Assembly (NCBI RefSeq): GCF_014696345.1
Contig: NZ_JACJPY010000004.1
Location: 1-64,000, forward strand
Direction of reading: 5' to 3'
DNA length: 64,000 nucleotides
DNA from: Pseudanabaena cinerea FACHB-1277
GTDB lineage: Bacteria > Cyanobacteriota > Cyanobacteriia > Pseudanabaenales > Pseudanabaenaceae
Below the pieces are notes generated by a model. The model did no database searches, had not been told where the DNA came from, and worked only from the letters and a program-made list of their open reading frames with translations. The translations under genes were made by a program, and so were the position numbers. Numbering within the stretch: position 1 is the first letter of the stretch; every line of letters starts with the position of its first letter. Shown here piece by piece: positions 27,645-35,554 of this stretch.

Positions 27645-27914
27645 ATGACTATTGATACTCGTCCTGTGACCAGAGATGTCAAGATCCGCATACCAGAAGA
27701 TTTACATAGTGAACCTGTGATTTCACAGTTAATTTCACAGTACGGGATAACTGTAAATATTGTTTCGGCAAATTTGGGTGTAAATGCTGGTAGCGGCTGG
27801 TTTCATCTTAGCTTTAAGGGAACTCAAGCGCAAATTCAAACGGCGATCGCCTATCTCAACGACCTTGATATCGAGATTTGGCAAGATAATCGTGAACCAA
27901 ACACGGCTTTGTAA
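27645..27914 (+). CDS. NIL-domain protein
   Basis: 89 residues, strong ribosome site AGGAGG at 27631-27636. The whole chain is one NIL domain: KIRIPEDLHSEPVISQLI, GITVNIVSANL and GSGWFHLSFKG, the ACT-like ligand-binding module otherwise found at the C-terminus of the methionine ATPase MetN. As the last gene of a sulfate transport operon it may sense a sulfur metabolite and regulate the transporter; that is inference. Confidence 0.85.
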   Translation: MTIDTRPVTRDVKIRIPEDLHSEPVISQLISQYGITVNIVSANLGVNAGSGWFHLSFKGTQAQIQTAIAYLNDLDIEIWQDNREPNTAL

Positions 27915-27929
27915 TTTCTCTACAAATAT

Positions 27930-27980
27930 AAATTCTACATAAGAGAGATTCGCAATGCGGCACTCTTTTATGTGGAATTT
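27930..27980. terminator. Long hairpin between convergent genes
   Basis: 18-base arms (27930-27947 and 27963-27980) pair fully if two G-U pairs are allowed. It separates the NIL gene from the convergent Rrf2 gene and overlaps the latter's stop. U-tracts are weak, so termination is likely but not certain. Confidence 0.5.
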
Positions 27981-28414
27981 CAAATATAAAACATTATACC
28001 TGAGCGTTTTTTCTCTTCACATTTTCTGACTAAATCTTCTAGGGTATGTTTGCTTAATACATCAATCGCCCCCCTTCTGGTAAGCTCTCTTATATCTGCA
28101 ATAACTAGTTTTTCAGGTGTGATTTGATTATCATTTTGTAACTCTCTAGAGTCTTCACCGTTAAGAGCAACCACTACGTCAATAATTCTAATTTGCCAAG
28201 GTTCTTGGGCAAGGTGATAGCCTCCTTTAGCTCCTCTCTGACTAGTAATAATGCCTGCTCTCCTTAACATTCCCATGACTTGATCGAGGTAGCGAATGGG
28301 AATATTTTGGCTGTGAGCAATTTCGTTAACAGAGATTGGCTGCCCTTGTCCATGTCGTATCGCTAGTTGTATTAGGGCAATACAAGCATAATCTACCTTA
28401 CTAGATAGTTCCAT
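27980..28414 (-). CDS. Rrf2-family transcriptional regulator (CymR-like)
   Basis: 144 residues. ELSSKVDYACIALIQLA, the winged helix PIRYLDQVMGMLRRAGIITSQRGAKGGY and DVVVALNGED are standard Rrf2 blocks. The three clustered cysteines that hold the iron-sulfur cluster in IscR/NsrR are absent, so a cluster-free regulator such as the cysteine-metabolism repressor CymR is the closest type. It lies downstream of cysK on the same strand inside the sulfur island, a plausible controller of it. Confidence 0.85.
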   Translation of the reverse strand: MELSSKVDYACIALIQLAIRHGQGQPISVNEIAHSQNIPIRYLDQVMGMLRRAGIITSQRGAKGGYHLAQEPWQIRIIDVVVALNGEDSRELQNDNQITPEKLVIADIRELTRRGAIDVLSKHTLEDLVRKCEEKKRSGIMFYI

Positions 28415-28448
28415 TGATTTTTTAGACTCAGTTTATAAATGTTTTTTT

Positions 28449-28489
28449 AGGTCAATTAATGCTCCACTTAGTACAGGATTAATTGACCT
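28449..28489. promoter_or_regulatory. Inverted repeat between cysK and the Rrf2 gene
   Basis: Perfect 12-base arms AGGTCAATTAAT and ATTAATTGACCT, 17-base spacer. It lies 14 bases after the cysK stop and 35 bases before the Rrf2 ATG (minus strand). No U-tract follows on either strand, so an operator (possibly autoregulatory) or an attenuating hairpin is more likely than a terminator. Confidence 0.5.
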
Positions 28490-28503
28490 AGGGATGAATG
28501 CTT

Positions 28504-29472
28504 TTATCTTGAAGAAACCAAAGATGAATTCGCAAATTCAGGCTCTTGGAATAGAGCTGTACTGAGATAGCGCTCGCCAAAACTTGGTTGAATTACCACA
28601 ATTAAACGATCGCGATTTTCTTCACGCTTACCCACAGCGATCGCTGCCGCCAGAGCCGCCCCTGACGAAATACCCGACAGCAAACCTTCCTCACGGGCTA
28701 AGCGCCGACCGTAAGCGATCGCTTCGTCATCAGAAATACCAATAATTTCATCAATCAAATCCTTGCGTAAAACTTGGGGGACAAATCCTGCTCCAATGCC
28801 CTGAATACGATGCGCCCCTGGTGTACCACCCGCCAAGACGGGGCTGTTGAGAGGTTCTACAGCGATCGCCTTAAAACTCGGTTTACGCTGCTTAATCACT
28901 TCTGCAACACCCGTAATTGTGCCGCCAGTCCCCACACCCGCAATCACGATATCCACTTGCCCATCCGTATCATTCCAAATTTCTTCGGCAGTAGTACGTC
29001 GATGCACAGCAGGATTGGCTGGATTATTAAACTGTTGCAGCATATAAGCATTAGGCGTAGAGTCAGCGATTTCTCCAGCCCGCCGAATCGCACCACGCAT
29101 CCCTTCGCTGGCTGTGGTTAACTCTAGCTCTGCACCATAGGCTCTGAGCATGGCACGGCGCTCTAGGCTCATAGTCTCAGGCATCGTCAAAATTAAGCGA
29201 TAGCCCTTAGCGGCTGCCACCATTGCCAAGGCAATCCCTGTATTACCCGAAGTTGGTTCCACCAATATAGTTTTGGCAGGACTAATCAAACCTTGAGCTT
29301 CAGCATCTTCAATCATCGCCAAACCGATACGATCCTTAACAGAAGAAGAAGGATTAATACTTTCTAGTTTCAAGACAATTTTGGCAAGGGAGCCATCTTT
29401 TTTAGGGATGTTATTTAGGGCAACGAGGGGCGTACCGCCGATTAGTTGCGTGATATTTTGAGCAATTTTCAT
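28504..29472 (-). CDS. cysK: Cysteine synthase A (O-acetylserine sulfhydrylase)
   Basis: 322 residues from ATG 29472 ([17 protein letters not shown], the usual CysK start); a TTG 12 codons upstream is less likely. PLP lysine in [13 protein letters not shown], substrate loop [11 protein letters not shown]-phosphate loop [10 protein letters not shown] and the C-terminal SGISSGAA. Makes cysteine from O-acetylserine and sulfide. Its promoter carries the sulfur motif on the minus strand, divergent from the CRP-type regulator gene. Confidence 0.95.
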   Translation of the reverse strand: MKIAQNITQLIGGTPLVALNNIPKKDGSLAKIVLKLESINPSSSVKDRIGLAMIEDAEAQGLISPAKTILVEPTSGNTGIALAMVAAAKGYRLILTMPETMSLERRAMLRAYGAELELTTASEGMRGAIRRAGEIADSTPNAYMLQQFNNPANPAVHRRTTAEEIWNDTDGQVDIVIAGVGTGGTITGVAEVIKQRKPSFKAIAVEPLNSPVLAGGTPGAHRIQGIGAGFVPQVLRKDLIDEIIGISDDEAIAYGRRLAREEGLLSGISSGAALAAAIAVGKREENRDRLIVVIQPSFGERYLSTALFQEPEFANSSLVSSR

Positions 29473-29525
29473 AAAAGTTGTTGGGGGTGAGGACTCCGTA
29501 GAGAGCAAAAAGTAGCAATTAATAA

Positions 29526-29560
29526 AAAATACGGTAACTTCATGGGAATACCGTACTTAG
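29526..29560. promoter_or_regulatory. Two-sided TACGGTA motif between cysK and cysR-like gene
   Basis: TACGGTA at 29530-29536 and its inverse TACCGTA at 29549-29555, spaced by 12 bases that contain CATGG. Plus strand reads AATACGGTAACTTCATGGGA, minus strand AGTACGGTATTCCCATGAA, so the motif faces both divergent genes. Confidence 0.65.
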
Positions 29561-29622
29561 CAAGATACAATACTTTTCAACGTAATACAAATAAAATCTA
29601 CTGTTTGCCGATAGAGTATCTG

Positions 29623-30195
29623 ATGATTTATCTTGAAAAGACTACTGGCATTGCCTATAAGCGTCGTGAGATGCTGCCCCGTAAGGCTAACTATCTCTGG
29701 AAAATTGAGTCGGGCGTGGTGCGATCGCTCACATGGAATGAGGATGGTCAAGTAATTTGCTCTGGTTTATGGGCTGCGGGTGATCTCATTGGCAGTGAAT
29801 TATCACAGTTATACCCTTATGAAATGGAATGCTTAACCGATGTGCAGTTAACAGAAATACCGAGATCGCAGTGGGGAAATCACGTTGAAGCAATGATTCG
29901 CCGCAATCAAACCAGTGAGTTTTTGCTAAAGATTGCCCATAGTCGCGCTAAGGATGAGGCTGTAAGGTTGCTGTTAGCTTGGTTAAGCGATCGCTTTGGT
30001 GAAGAGGATCATCGTGATGGCAGGTTGATTGGTCTGCAACTAACCCATCAAGAACTCGCAGAATTAATCGGCTCTACTCGCGTCACGGTCACCCGCATTA
30101 TTAATGATCTTGAAAAGATTGGGTTCTTGTCTCGTAAAGGTCGCAAACTCAGATTTTTGGCAGAGTCTACTGAGCAATGGCACTATGAAATTTAG
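29623..30195 (+). CDS. CRP/FNR-family regulator, CysR-like
   Basis: 190 residues from ATG 29623 (MIYLEKTTGIAYKRRE). An in-frame ATG at 29542 lies inside the regulatory motif and would be too early. An N-terminal cupin-like domain without the cAMP-binding residues precedes a C-terminal HTH: LTHQELAELIGSTRVTVTRIINDLEKIGFL. Relatives include CysR, which activates sulfate-limitation genes in Synechococcus. Position inside the sulfur cluster and a shared motif before its own promoter support the same role, with autoregulation. Confidence 0.8.
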   Translation: MIYLEKTTGIAYKRREMLPRKANYLWKIESGVVRSLTWNEDGQVICSGLWAAGDLIGSELSQLYPYEMECLTDVQLTEIPRSQWGNHVEAMIRRNQTSEFLLKIAHSRAKDEAVRLLLAWLSDRFGEEDHRDGRLIGLQLTHQELAELIGSTRVTVTRIINDLEKIGFLSRKGRKLRFLAESTEQWHYEI

Positions 30196-30197
30196 AC

Positions 30198-30227
30198 AAA
30201 AAAGCACCCTTTGAGGGTGCTTTTTTG
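30198..30227. terminator. Bidirectional terminator between cysR-like gene and cysA
   Basis: 12-base arms AAAAAAGCACCC / GGGTGCTTTTTT, TTTGA loop, T-run on both strands, between two convergent genes. Confidence 0.92.
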
Positions 30228-30235
30228 TTTCTTGG

Positions 30236-31243
30236 CTAAGCAACTTCAGCAAAGATTTTAGTTTTTAAAGGTTTGACATAGACTTCTTTTTGAGGATAGA
30301 GCGAGAGACTGTCAAAGCGATCGCGATCTAGTTTGACGACGATTTTTTGATTGTCTTGTAGTAGCAATTCCGCATGACCTTCACGACCAAGATTAAAGGC
30401 ATAGCTGACAGTTGCGGGGGCAAAGGTTTCTTCTGGTTCGGCTCTAATCGCCAGATCGTGGGGACGTAAGAATACTTGATGATGATCTGCAATTTCAAGA
30501 TCGGGGAAATGGCGACGCGCACCTGAGATAACATTGGTTTCACCGATAAAACGCATCACAAATTCCGAAGTAGGATTATCATAAATTTCGGCTGGTGTAC
30601 CAATTTGTTCAACTCTGCCATTATTCATAATCACCACGCGATCAGCGACTTCCATCGCTTCTTCTTGGTCATGGGTGACAAAAATTGTAGTCACATGAAC
30701 TTGTTCATGGAGTTGGCGAAGCCATGTGCGTAGTTCCTTCCGTACCTTCGCATCTAATGCACCAAAGGGTTCATCGAGTAGGAGAGTCTTGGGCTGAGCC
30801 GCTAGCGATCGCGCAAGGGCTACGCGCTGACGCTGACCACCCGATAGTTGAGATGGATAGCGATCGCCCAATCCTCTGAGTTGAATTAAGTCCAGCAATT
30901 CATCAACCTTTTGTTTAACTAGGCTTTTAGATGCCTTACGAATATTTAAGCCAAAGGCGATATTGTTACGCACAGTCAAATGCTTAAACAAAGCATAGTG
31001 CTGAAATACGAAACCGATCTGGCGTTCTTGCACTGAGCGGTAAGTTGCGTCTTCATTTTCAATCCAAATTTGACCATGATCAGATTTTTCTAAACCTGCC
31101 ATGATTCGCAAGAGAGTTGACTTACCTGACCCTGATGGACCTAGCAAAGCTACTAGAGAACCACTTTCTACTGTCAAACTAACCCTATCAACTGCTAAAA
31201 AATCGCCAAACTGCTTGGTAATATCTTGAACCAGAATGCTCAT
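30236..31243 (-). CDS. cysA: Sulfate ABC transporter ATP-binding protein CysA
   Basis: 335 residues. Walker [10 protein letters not shown] (about 34-42), Q-loop [10 protein letters not shown], signature [15 protein letters not shown], Walker [12 protein letters not shown], switch VTHDQEEA, then a C-terminal beta domain (about 240-335) as in CysA. Drives sulfate import with CysT/CysW. Encoded apart from the permease operon, on the other strand, with its own TACGGTA site. Confidence 0.93.
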   Translation of the reverse strand: MSILVQDITKQFGDFLAVDRVSLTVESGSLVALLGPSGSGKSTLLRIMAGLEKSDHGQIWIENEDATYRSVQERQIGFVFQHYALFKHLTVRNNIAFGLNIRKASKSLVKQKVDELLDLIQLRGLGDRYPSQLSGGQRQRVALARSLAAQPKTLLLDEPFGALDAKVRKELRTWLRQLHEQVHVTTIFVTHDQEEAMEVADRVVIMNNGRVEQIGTPAEIYDNPTSEFVMRFIGETNVISGARRHFPDLEIADHHQVFLRPHDLAIRAEPEETFAPATVSYAFNLGREGHAELLLQDNQKIVVKLDRDRFDSLSLYPQKEVYVKPLKTKIFAEVA

Positions 31244-31569
31244 TGTGACTCACAGCATCAAAATTATGTAACTTAGAATATTTCTAGCATTAAAAATACG
31301 TTATGTCCACGTATTTACCGTAGATTAATTAACTATTGCGAATTAGCTTTGTTTTTACTAAGCACCAGTAATGTGCAAACTCACTTTAATAATCAGGTAG
31401 TGAAAAGTTAGTAAAGGGGCTTCACACTGCTCCTCATCTCTTCGGTGGTAGGTCTTAAGCAAAAATTTACATTGAAGTAGTGCTTCGAGGAGAGCAAAAT
31501 ACGGTATTTGCATGGTAATGTAGTAGATTAAAGCTAGACAAGCTTTTCCCTCTATAAAATATAAATCCC
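31244..31569. promoter_or_regulatory. Divergent spacer with two TACGGTA sites
   Basis: Minus-strand site TCTACGGTAAATACGTGG (core 31316-31322) lies 73 bases before cysA. Plus-strand site AAATACGGTATTTGCATGG (core 31500-31506), which contains the perfect palindrome AATACGGTATT, lies 64 bases before the rhodanese gene. Nothing else recognised in the spacer. Confidence 0.6.
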
Positions 31570-32550
31570 ATGACTATTACCCGCAGAAATTCTAGAGCAA
31601 AGTCGCTCAGATTTAAGTTTAAACCTCTCGCCTTTATCGCTGCCGCAGTCATGTCTGTAGTCGTGGCGATCGCCTTCTTCTCTAGCTCCCCCCTCCTTGC
31701 CCAAAGTTCCCCAACCAAGATTTCCTTCGTTCCCCCAAGCTGGGTAAAAGCGAATGCTAATGACCCTAATCTGCGGATTTTAGATGTGCGGTGGAATCCC
31801 CTCGACTATTTCAAAGAACATCTCCCCAACGCTGTTAACTTTGCCGATAACCTTGTGCGTGTTCCCAAGGATGGCTTACCAGTGCAGCTTTTAGACTCTG
31901 ATAAGCTTGGGGACTTCCTTGCCAAGGCTGGAGTTAATGACAAAAGCAAAGTCTTAGTTTACTCCGAAGGTAATAATATCCTCGGTTCTAGCCAAATTGC
32001 CTATGCCCTAGAGCGGATTGGGTTTAAAGGACAGGTTGCAGTCTTAGATGGTGGCTTTAATGGCTACAAAGATGCTAAAGAACCTGTCACCAAAGAGTTT
32101 CCTAAATATAAAACAGGCAAACTTAGTGTCAATGATCAAAAGAATATCCGCGTCACCCTTGCTCAAGTCAAAGACTTGCTTGGTAAAAAAGACGTAAGAT
32201 TTATCGATCCCCGTCCCGCTAATGCCTTTGCTGGTGAAGTTGATCTCTTCGTTCGCAATGGTCACATCCCTGGAGCGAGAAATATCCCTTGGCCAACCTT
32301 CACCGATCCTCAAAATCCTCACAAGCTCAAGCCTTTAGCCGAAATCCAAAAGATTCTTGATGAGAAAAAGATTGATAAGTCCAAGGATATTATTGTCACT
32401 TGCACCACAGGTCGCGAAGCATCTTTGCAGTATGTAGTTTTAAAGCATCTACTGGGCTATCCCAAGGTCAGAGTGTATGAAGGCTCTTGGACAGAATATA
32501 GTCAGACTGATTTGCCTGTAGAAACAGGGCCAGAACGTCCTTTAGCCTAA
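31570..32550 (+). CDS. Two-domain rhodanese (sulfurtransferase), exported or membrane-anchored
   Basis: 326 residues. Membrane segment or signal at about 17-45 (FKPLAFIAAAVMSVVVAIAFF). Two rhodanese domains: the first has SEGNN in place of the active loop and is structural; the second has catalytic C278 in TCTTGREA. Such proteins move sulfane sulfur from thiosulfate or mercaptopyruvate to cyanide or other acceptors, probably in the periplasm. Its promoter site ties it to the sulfur regulon. Confidence 0.88.
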   Translation: MTITRRNSRAKSLRFKFKPLAFIAAAVMSVVVAIAFFSSSPLLAQSSPTKISFVPPSWVKANANDPNLRILDVRWNPLDYFKEHLPNAVNFADNLVRVPKDGLPVQLLDSDKLGDFLAKAGVNDKSKVLVYSEGNNILGSSQIAYALERIGFKGQVAVLDGGFNGYKDAKEPVTKEFPKYKTGKLSVNDQKNIRVTLAQVKDLLGKKDVRFIDPRPANAFAGEVDLFVRNGHIPGARNIPWPTFTDPQNPHKLKPLAEIQKILDEKKIDKSKDIIVTCTTGREASLQYVVLKHLLGYPKVRVYEGSWTEYSQTDLPVETGPERPLA

Positions 32551-32575
32551 TGTGATGCATTCAGTAAATTCAATC

Positions 32576-32609
32576 AAAAGAGAATGTGCTTAGTACATTC
32601 TCTTTTTTT
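32576..32609 (+). terminator. Terminator after the rhodanese gene
   Basis: 12-base arms AAAAGAGAATGT / ACATTCTCTTTT, 7-base loop, then T residues; 25 bases after the stop. Confidence 0.88.
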
Positions 32610-32680
32610 GTTTTTGGCATAACGAGCCTTACGCTATCTCATCTTTGTGATCTTAATTACGGTTAGCTGGGAACTAATCC

Positions 32681-32809
32681 ATGGCGATCGCTTGGACAAG
32701 GTTATGTTGGGATGTGCATTATCCCAGTGATATTTTCGGTGGCTGGTCATTGGCAATTTTTCTGGCGATCGCTGGTGACTACTTAACTAAGGTGAATGCT
32801 AAGCTATAA
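32681..32809 (+). pseudogene. PAP2-type phosphatase C-terminal remnant
   Basis: A 42-codon frame with WTRLCWDVHYPSDIFGGWSL matches the last catalytic motif of membrane PAP2 phosphatases (SR-x5-H-x3-D) and the following membrane helix. The upstream motifs are absent, with a stop two codons before the ATG. Gene fossil. Confidence 0.65.
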
Positions 32810-32848
32810 CTAACTGCATCCCGTTTGCTCACCCTAAGTCTCAACCCT

Positions 32849-33994
32849 ATGTTTACCGAAGTTCAAATCGAGAACTATAAGTCTATCCAAAGTCTTAAGA
32901 TAAATTTGGGTCGGGTAAATGTGTTTATTGGTGAGAATGGTTGCGGAAAGACAAATATTTTAGAAGCGATCGCTTTAGCTGCTGCTGCTGCTGCCGACAA
33001 GTTAGATAACGAGTTTTTAGTCCCTAGAGGGATTAGAGTTACTGAACCAGAATTTATGCGATCGGCTTTTGATAAAGAGAATGTTATAAAAGAGATCAAA
33101 ATAAACCTACGAAAAGGTGATCAATTTGGGTTGAGCTTTGCAATACAAAATAAAAACAAAGATTATTCTCCTTGGGAATATATTTTGCGTGAAGTACCTG
33201 ATCAACTTAATGAAGTTCAGGCGGATATTGAGATTGTAAATCTATTAAAGAATGATGAGTTAATTCCTGATGAAATTTCATTTCGTTTACATCAAATATT
33301 TCATGCCTTGTCTACTCGGTCAAAAGAAAGATTAAAATTTCTAAAGGATTTTGTTATTTTCTTTCCTGAAAATTCTGCTTTGCGTAATTTTGAAGAAGAA
33401 GGACAAGTTCAACCATTAGGTACAAAGGGAGAAGGATTACTGAAGCTGTTAAGAGTTTTAAGTAATACTCCAGAAAGAATCAATGAGATTAAACAAAGAC
33501 TTGAATTTATTGATTGGTTTGATGATTTCAAAATACATCAAGATTCCGATATAGAAAGAACTATTCAAATTAAAGATAGGTATTTAGACAAAGATTTACC
33601 TTACTTTAATCAAAGAAGCTCTAATGAAGGCTTTTTATTTTTGATGTTTTACTTTGCTTTGTTTGTTAGTGACGATACACCTAAATTCTTTGCAATTGAC
33701 AACATTGAAAATGCACTAAACCCCAAACTATGCACAAGACTAATTCAAGAATTAGTAGAACTTGCAAAAAAACATGATAAACAAGTTATATTCACAACAC
33801 ATAATCCTGCTATCTTAGATGGTCTGGATTTGAACGATGATGAGCAGCGTCTTTTTGTAATTTATCGAAATATGGAAGGTCATACTCAAGCTAGGCGCAT
33901 AGCTCCTTTAGATCCTTTAGATGATGGTGAGATTGTGCCTCTTTCAGAGGCTTTTATAAATGGTTACATTGGCGGATTACCGAAAAATTTTTAA
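32849..33994 (+). CDS. AAA15-type (RecF/OLD-like) ATPase, first gene of a two-gene system
   Basis: 381 residues from ATG 32849; an earlier in-frame TTG at 32825 lacks support. Walker A GENGCGKTNIL (about 30-40) in the N-terminal SMC-like lobe; the C-terminal lobe has SSNEGFLFLMFYFALF (signature-like), Walker B FFAIDNIENALNP and the switch TTHNPAILDGLD. The middle part is helical. This is the compact class used with nuclease/TOPRIM partners in several phage-defence systems (OLD, Gabija, PARIS, Septu). The next gene starts one base after its stop. AT-rich compared with its neighbours. Confidence 0.82.
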   Translation: MFTEVQIENYKSIQSLKINLGRVNVFIGENGCGKTNILEAIALAAAAAADKLDNEFLVPRGIRVTEPEFMRSAFDKENVIKEIKINLRKGDQFGLSFAIQNKNKDYSPWEYILREVPDQLNEVQADIEIVNLLKNDELIPDEISFRLHQIFHALSTRSKERLKFLKDFVIFFPENSALRNFEEEGQVQPLGTKGEGLLKLLRVLSNTPERINEIKQRLEFIDWFDDFKIHQDSDIERTIQIKDRYLDKDLPYFNQRSSNEGFLFLMFYFALFVSDDTPKFFAIDNIENALNPKLCTRLIQELVELAKKHDKQVIFTTHNPAILDGLDLNDDEQRLFVIYRNMEGHTQARRIAPLDPLDDGEIVPLSEAFINGYIGGLPKNF

Positions 33995-33995
33995 T

Positions 33996-34622
33996 ATGTA
34001 CACATTTGGAGCAATTGTAGAAGGAATAACCGATTTTCCTATCATTAATAGTATTTTGATAGGATATTTTAATGACAGTACAATTGATATTAACCTGATT
34101 AGCCCTATAAGCTTTAAAGCGTCATCTAATTACGATAAAGTATTCAAAAGCTGTAAGCCAGAAAAATTAAAGCGAGCTTTTCTAGCTAACAAGTATATTA
34201 TTATTCATGTCGATACTGATGTGTCTGAAAGCTTTGGTGTTTCTCATAGTGAAGATGACAAACCACTTTCTCCACAACAATTGATTGATAAAGTAATAGG
34301 CAAATTTAAACAGAAGATGGGAGAAGAATTTTATAGTCAGTATGGACATCGAATTATTTTTGCGATCGCAGTCCATTCAATAGAGTGCTGGCTATTTCCG
34401 TTATTAGCCTCTAACGATAAAAGTGAAGAAATAGAAAACTGTTGTCAAATTTTGGAAAAAACTGTTCCCAGCTTTAGAAAAAAATACGATTATTATCAAG
34501 AAATTACTGAGAGATATCGCAATCACGATGATTTATTGAATCTCTATCCCAAAAATCCTAGCTTGAAGATGTTTATTGAACAACTTGCAGACAAAAATAT
34601 TGAAATTTCTGAAGAATCATGA
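33996..34622 (+). CDS. TOPRIM-like protein, partner of the AAA15 ATPase
   Basis: 208 residues from ATG 33996; a frame from 33960 overlaps the ATPase gene and is less likely. Acidic motifs in TOPRIM order: E9-G in AIVEGITDF, D73-x-D75 in IIIHVDTDVSE, and E130 in HSIECWLFPLL. Length and spacing resemble DUF4435/DUF4276-type proteins, but no family is assigned. Together with the ATPase it forms a complete two-gene unit, presumably an effector nuclease controlled by the ATPase. Its end converges with a broken cadD gene by 6 bases. Confidence 0.6.
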   Translation: MYTFGAIVEGITDFPIINSILIGYFNDSTIDINLISPISFKASSNYDKVFKSCKPEKLKRAFLANKYIIIHVDTDVSESFGVSHSEDDKPLSPQQLIDKVIGKFKQKMGEEFYSQYGHRIIFAIAVHSIECWLFPLLASNDKSEEIENCCQILEKTVPSFRKKYDYYQEITERYRNHDDLLNLYPKNPSLKMFIEQLADKNIEISEES

Positions 34623-35012
34623 CTTAACGAAAGGGAGAAGTTGATAGGTTTCGCTCTCGTAGAGGATGTAAATACCTAAAGCAATTAAGACAAAAGGCAC
34701 GATCGCATCACTGTATTGTGTCAAGAATTTAGCGATCGCAGGATGACTAATGATACTTTTAGCGGCATAACACCAAACTGTAATCAGAACAAAAAAAGTA
34801 GCAAGCGTAATTGAGCGACTAGCGGCATTACTACTCGCAAATAGAGGAATATAAATACCAATATTATCGCCACCATTGGCAAAGGTGACAGCCGCCACAT
34901 GATAAGTCTGCTTTGAATCTAAGGTATCCTCAAGACCTATTAGCAGTTCAACAGGCACAATATCACTACTTTTATACGGGCAATAAATCAGGTTTAACTT
35001 CCATTTTAGCAA
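34617..35012 (-). pseudogene. CadD-like cadmium transporter, 5'-truncated
   Basis: 131 residues; VAAVTFANGGDNIGIYIPLFAS is the hallmark of the CadD family (about 200 residues), followed by two membrane helices. The first half, with the N-terminal helices and the NIDD motif, is missing, and the frame begins inside the end of the pentapeptide gene. Probably non-functional. Confidence 0.65.
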
Positions 35013-35452
35013 TCACGATTTGATTTTATGCCATTGGGGAGCGTGGTTTTACATAGCTTTGCCTTGACTAATTGTGATTCTGAAATGTTGGCACTAGTGA
35101 GATCAGCTTCCGTTAGATCGGCTTTGTCGAGAATTGCGTCAGAGAAATTGGTTAATAAAAACTTGGTGCGGCGGAGTTTGGTATAGCTCAGGTTCGCTTG
35201 GGTGAGGTTGGCACGGCTGAGGTTAGAAAAGGTGATGCTTGCACCCATGAGGTTGGCTTGACTGAGATCGGCTGCTAGTAGGTAAGTATAGTCGAGTCGA
35301 GCCACTGGCAAATATGCTCCTGTGAGGTCACAGGACTGACAGCTTTTGGTGGTTTGCAATTCTAAAATTTGACTTTGATTGGCTGACCATGCGGGACTAG
35401 GAAAGAGAAATAAAACCAGCAGGGCGATCGCCAAAAAAATACGATATTTCAT
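35006..35452 (-). CDS. Secreted pentapeptide-repeat protein
   Basis: 148 residues. Signal peptide with cleavage likely after SPAWSA (about 24). The rest is built from A(D/N)LxxA repeats, e.g. AADLSQANLMGAS and ADLTEADLTSAN, forming a right-handed quadrilateral helix. Cysteines at CQSC near the N-terminus and a C-terminal Cys suggest disulfides in the periplasm or thylakoid lumen. Function unknown. Confidence 0.82.
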   Translation of the reverse strand: MKYRIFLAIALLVLFLFPSPAWSANQSQILELQTTKSCQSCDLTGAYLPVARLDYTYLLAADLSQANLMGASITFSNLSRANLTQANLSYTKLRRTKFLLTNFSDAILDKADLTEADLTSANISESQLVKAKLCKTTLPNGIKSNRDC

Positions 35453-35506
35453 ACAGCAATCTGGGTTAACTTATGGGACTTGATATCTCAATTTTGATTT
35501 TATCAA

Positions 35507-35539
35507 GCAAAAGGGCATCGCTTAGCGATGCCCTTTTGC
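35507..35539. terminator. Hairpin terminator after the M16 peptidase gene
   Basis: Perfect 15-base arms (GCAAAAGGGCATCGC and complement), TTA loop, 16 bases after the M16 stop on the minus strand. Only a short U-run (inside the stem), so it may also be a dispersed repeat. Confidence 0.6.
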
Positions 35540-35554
35540 CTATTTATTTGGTTT

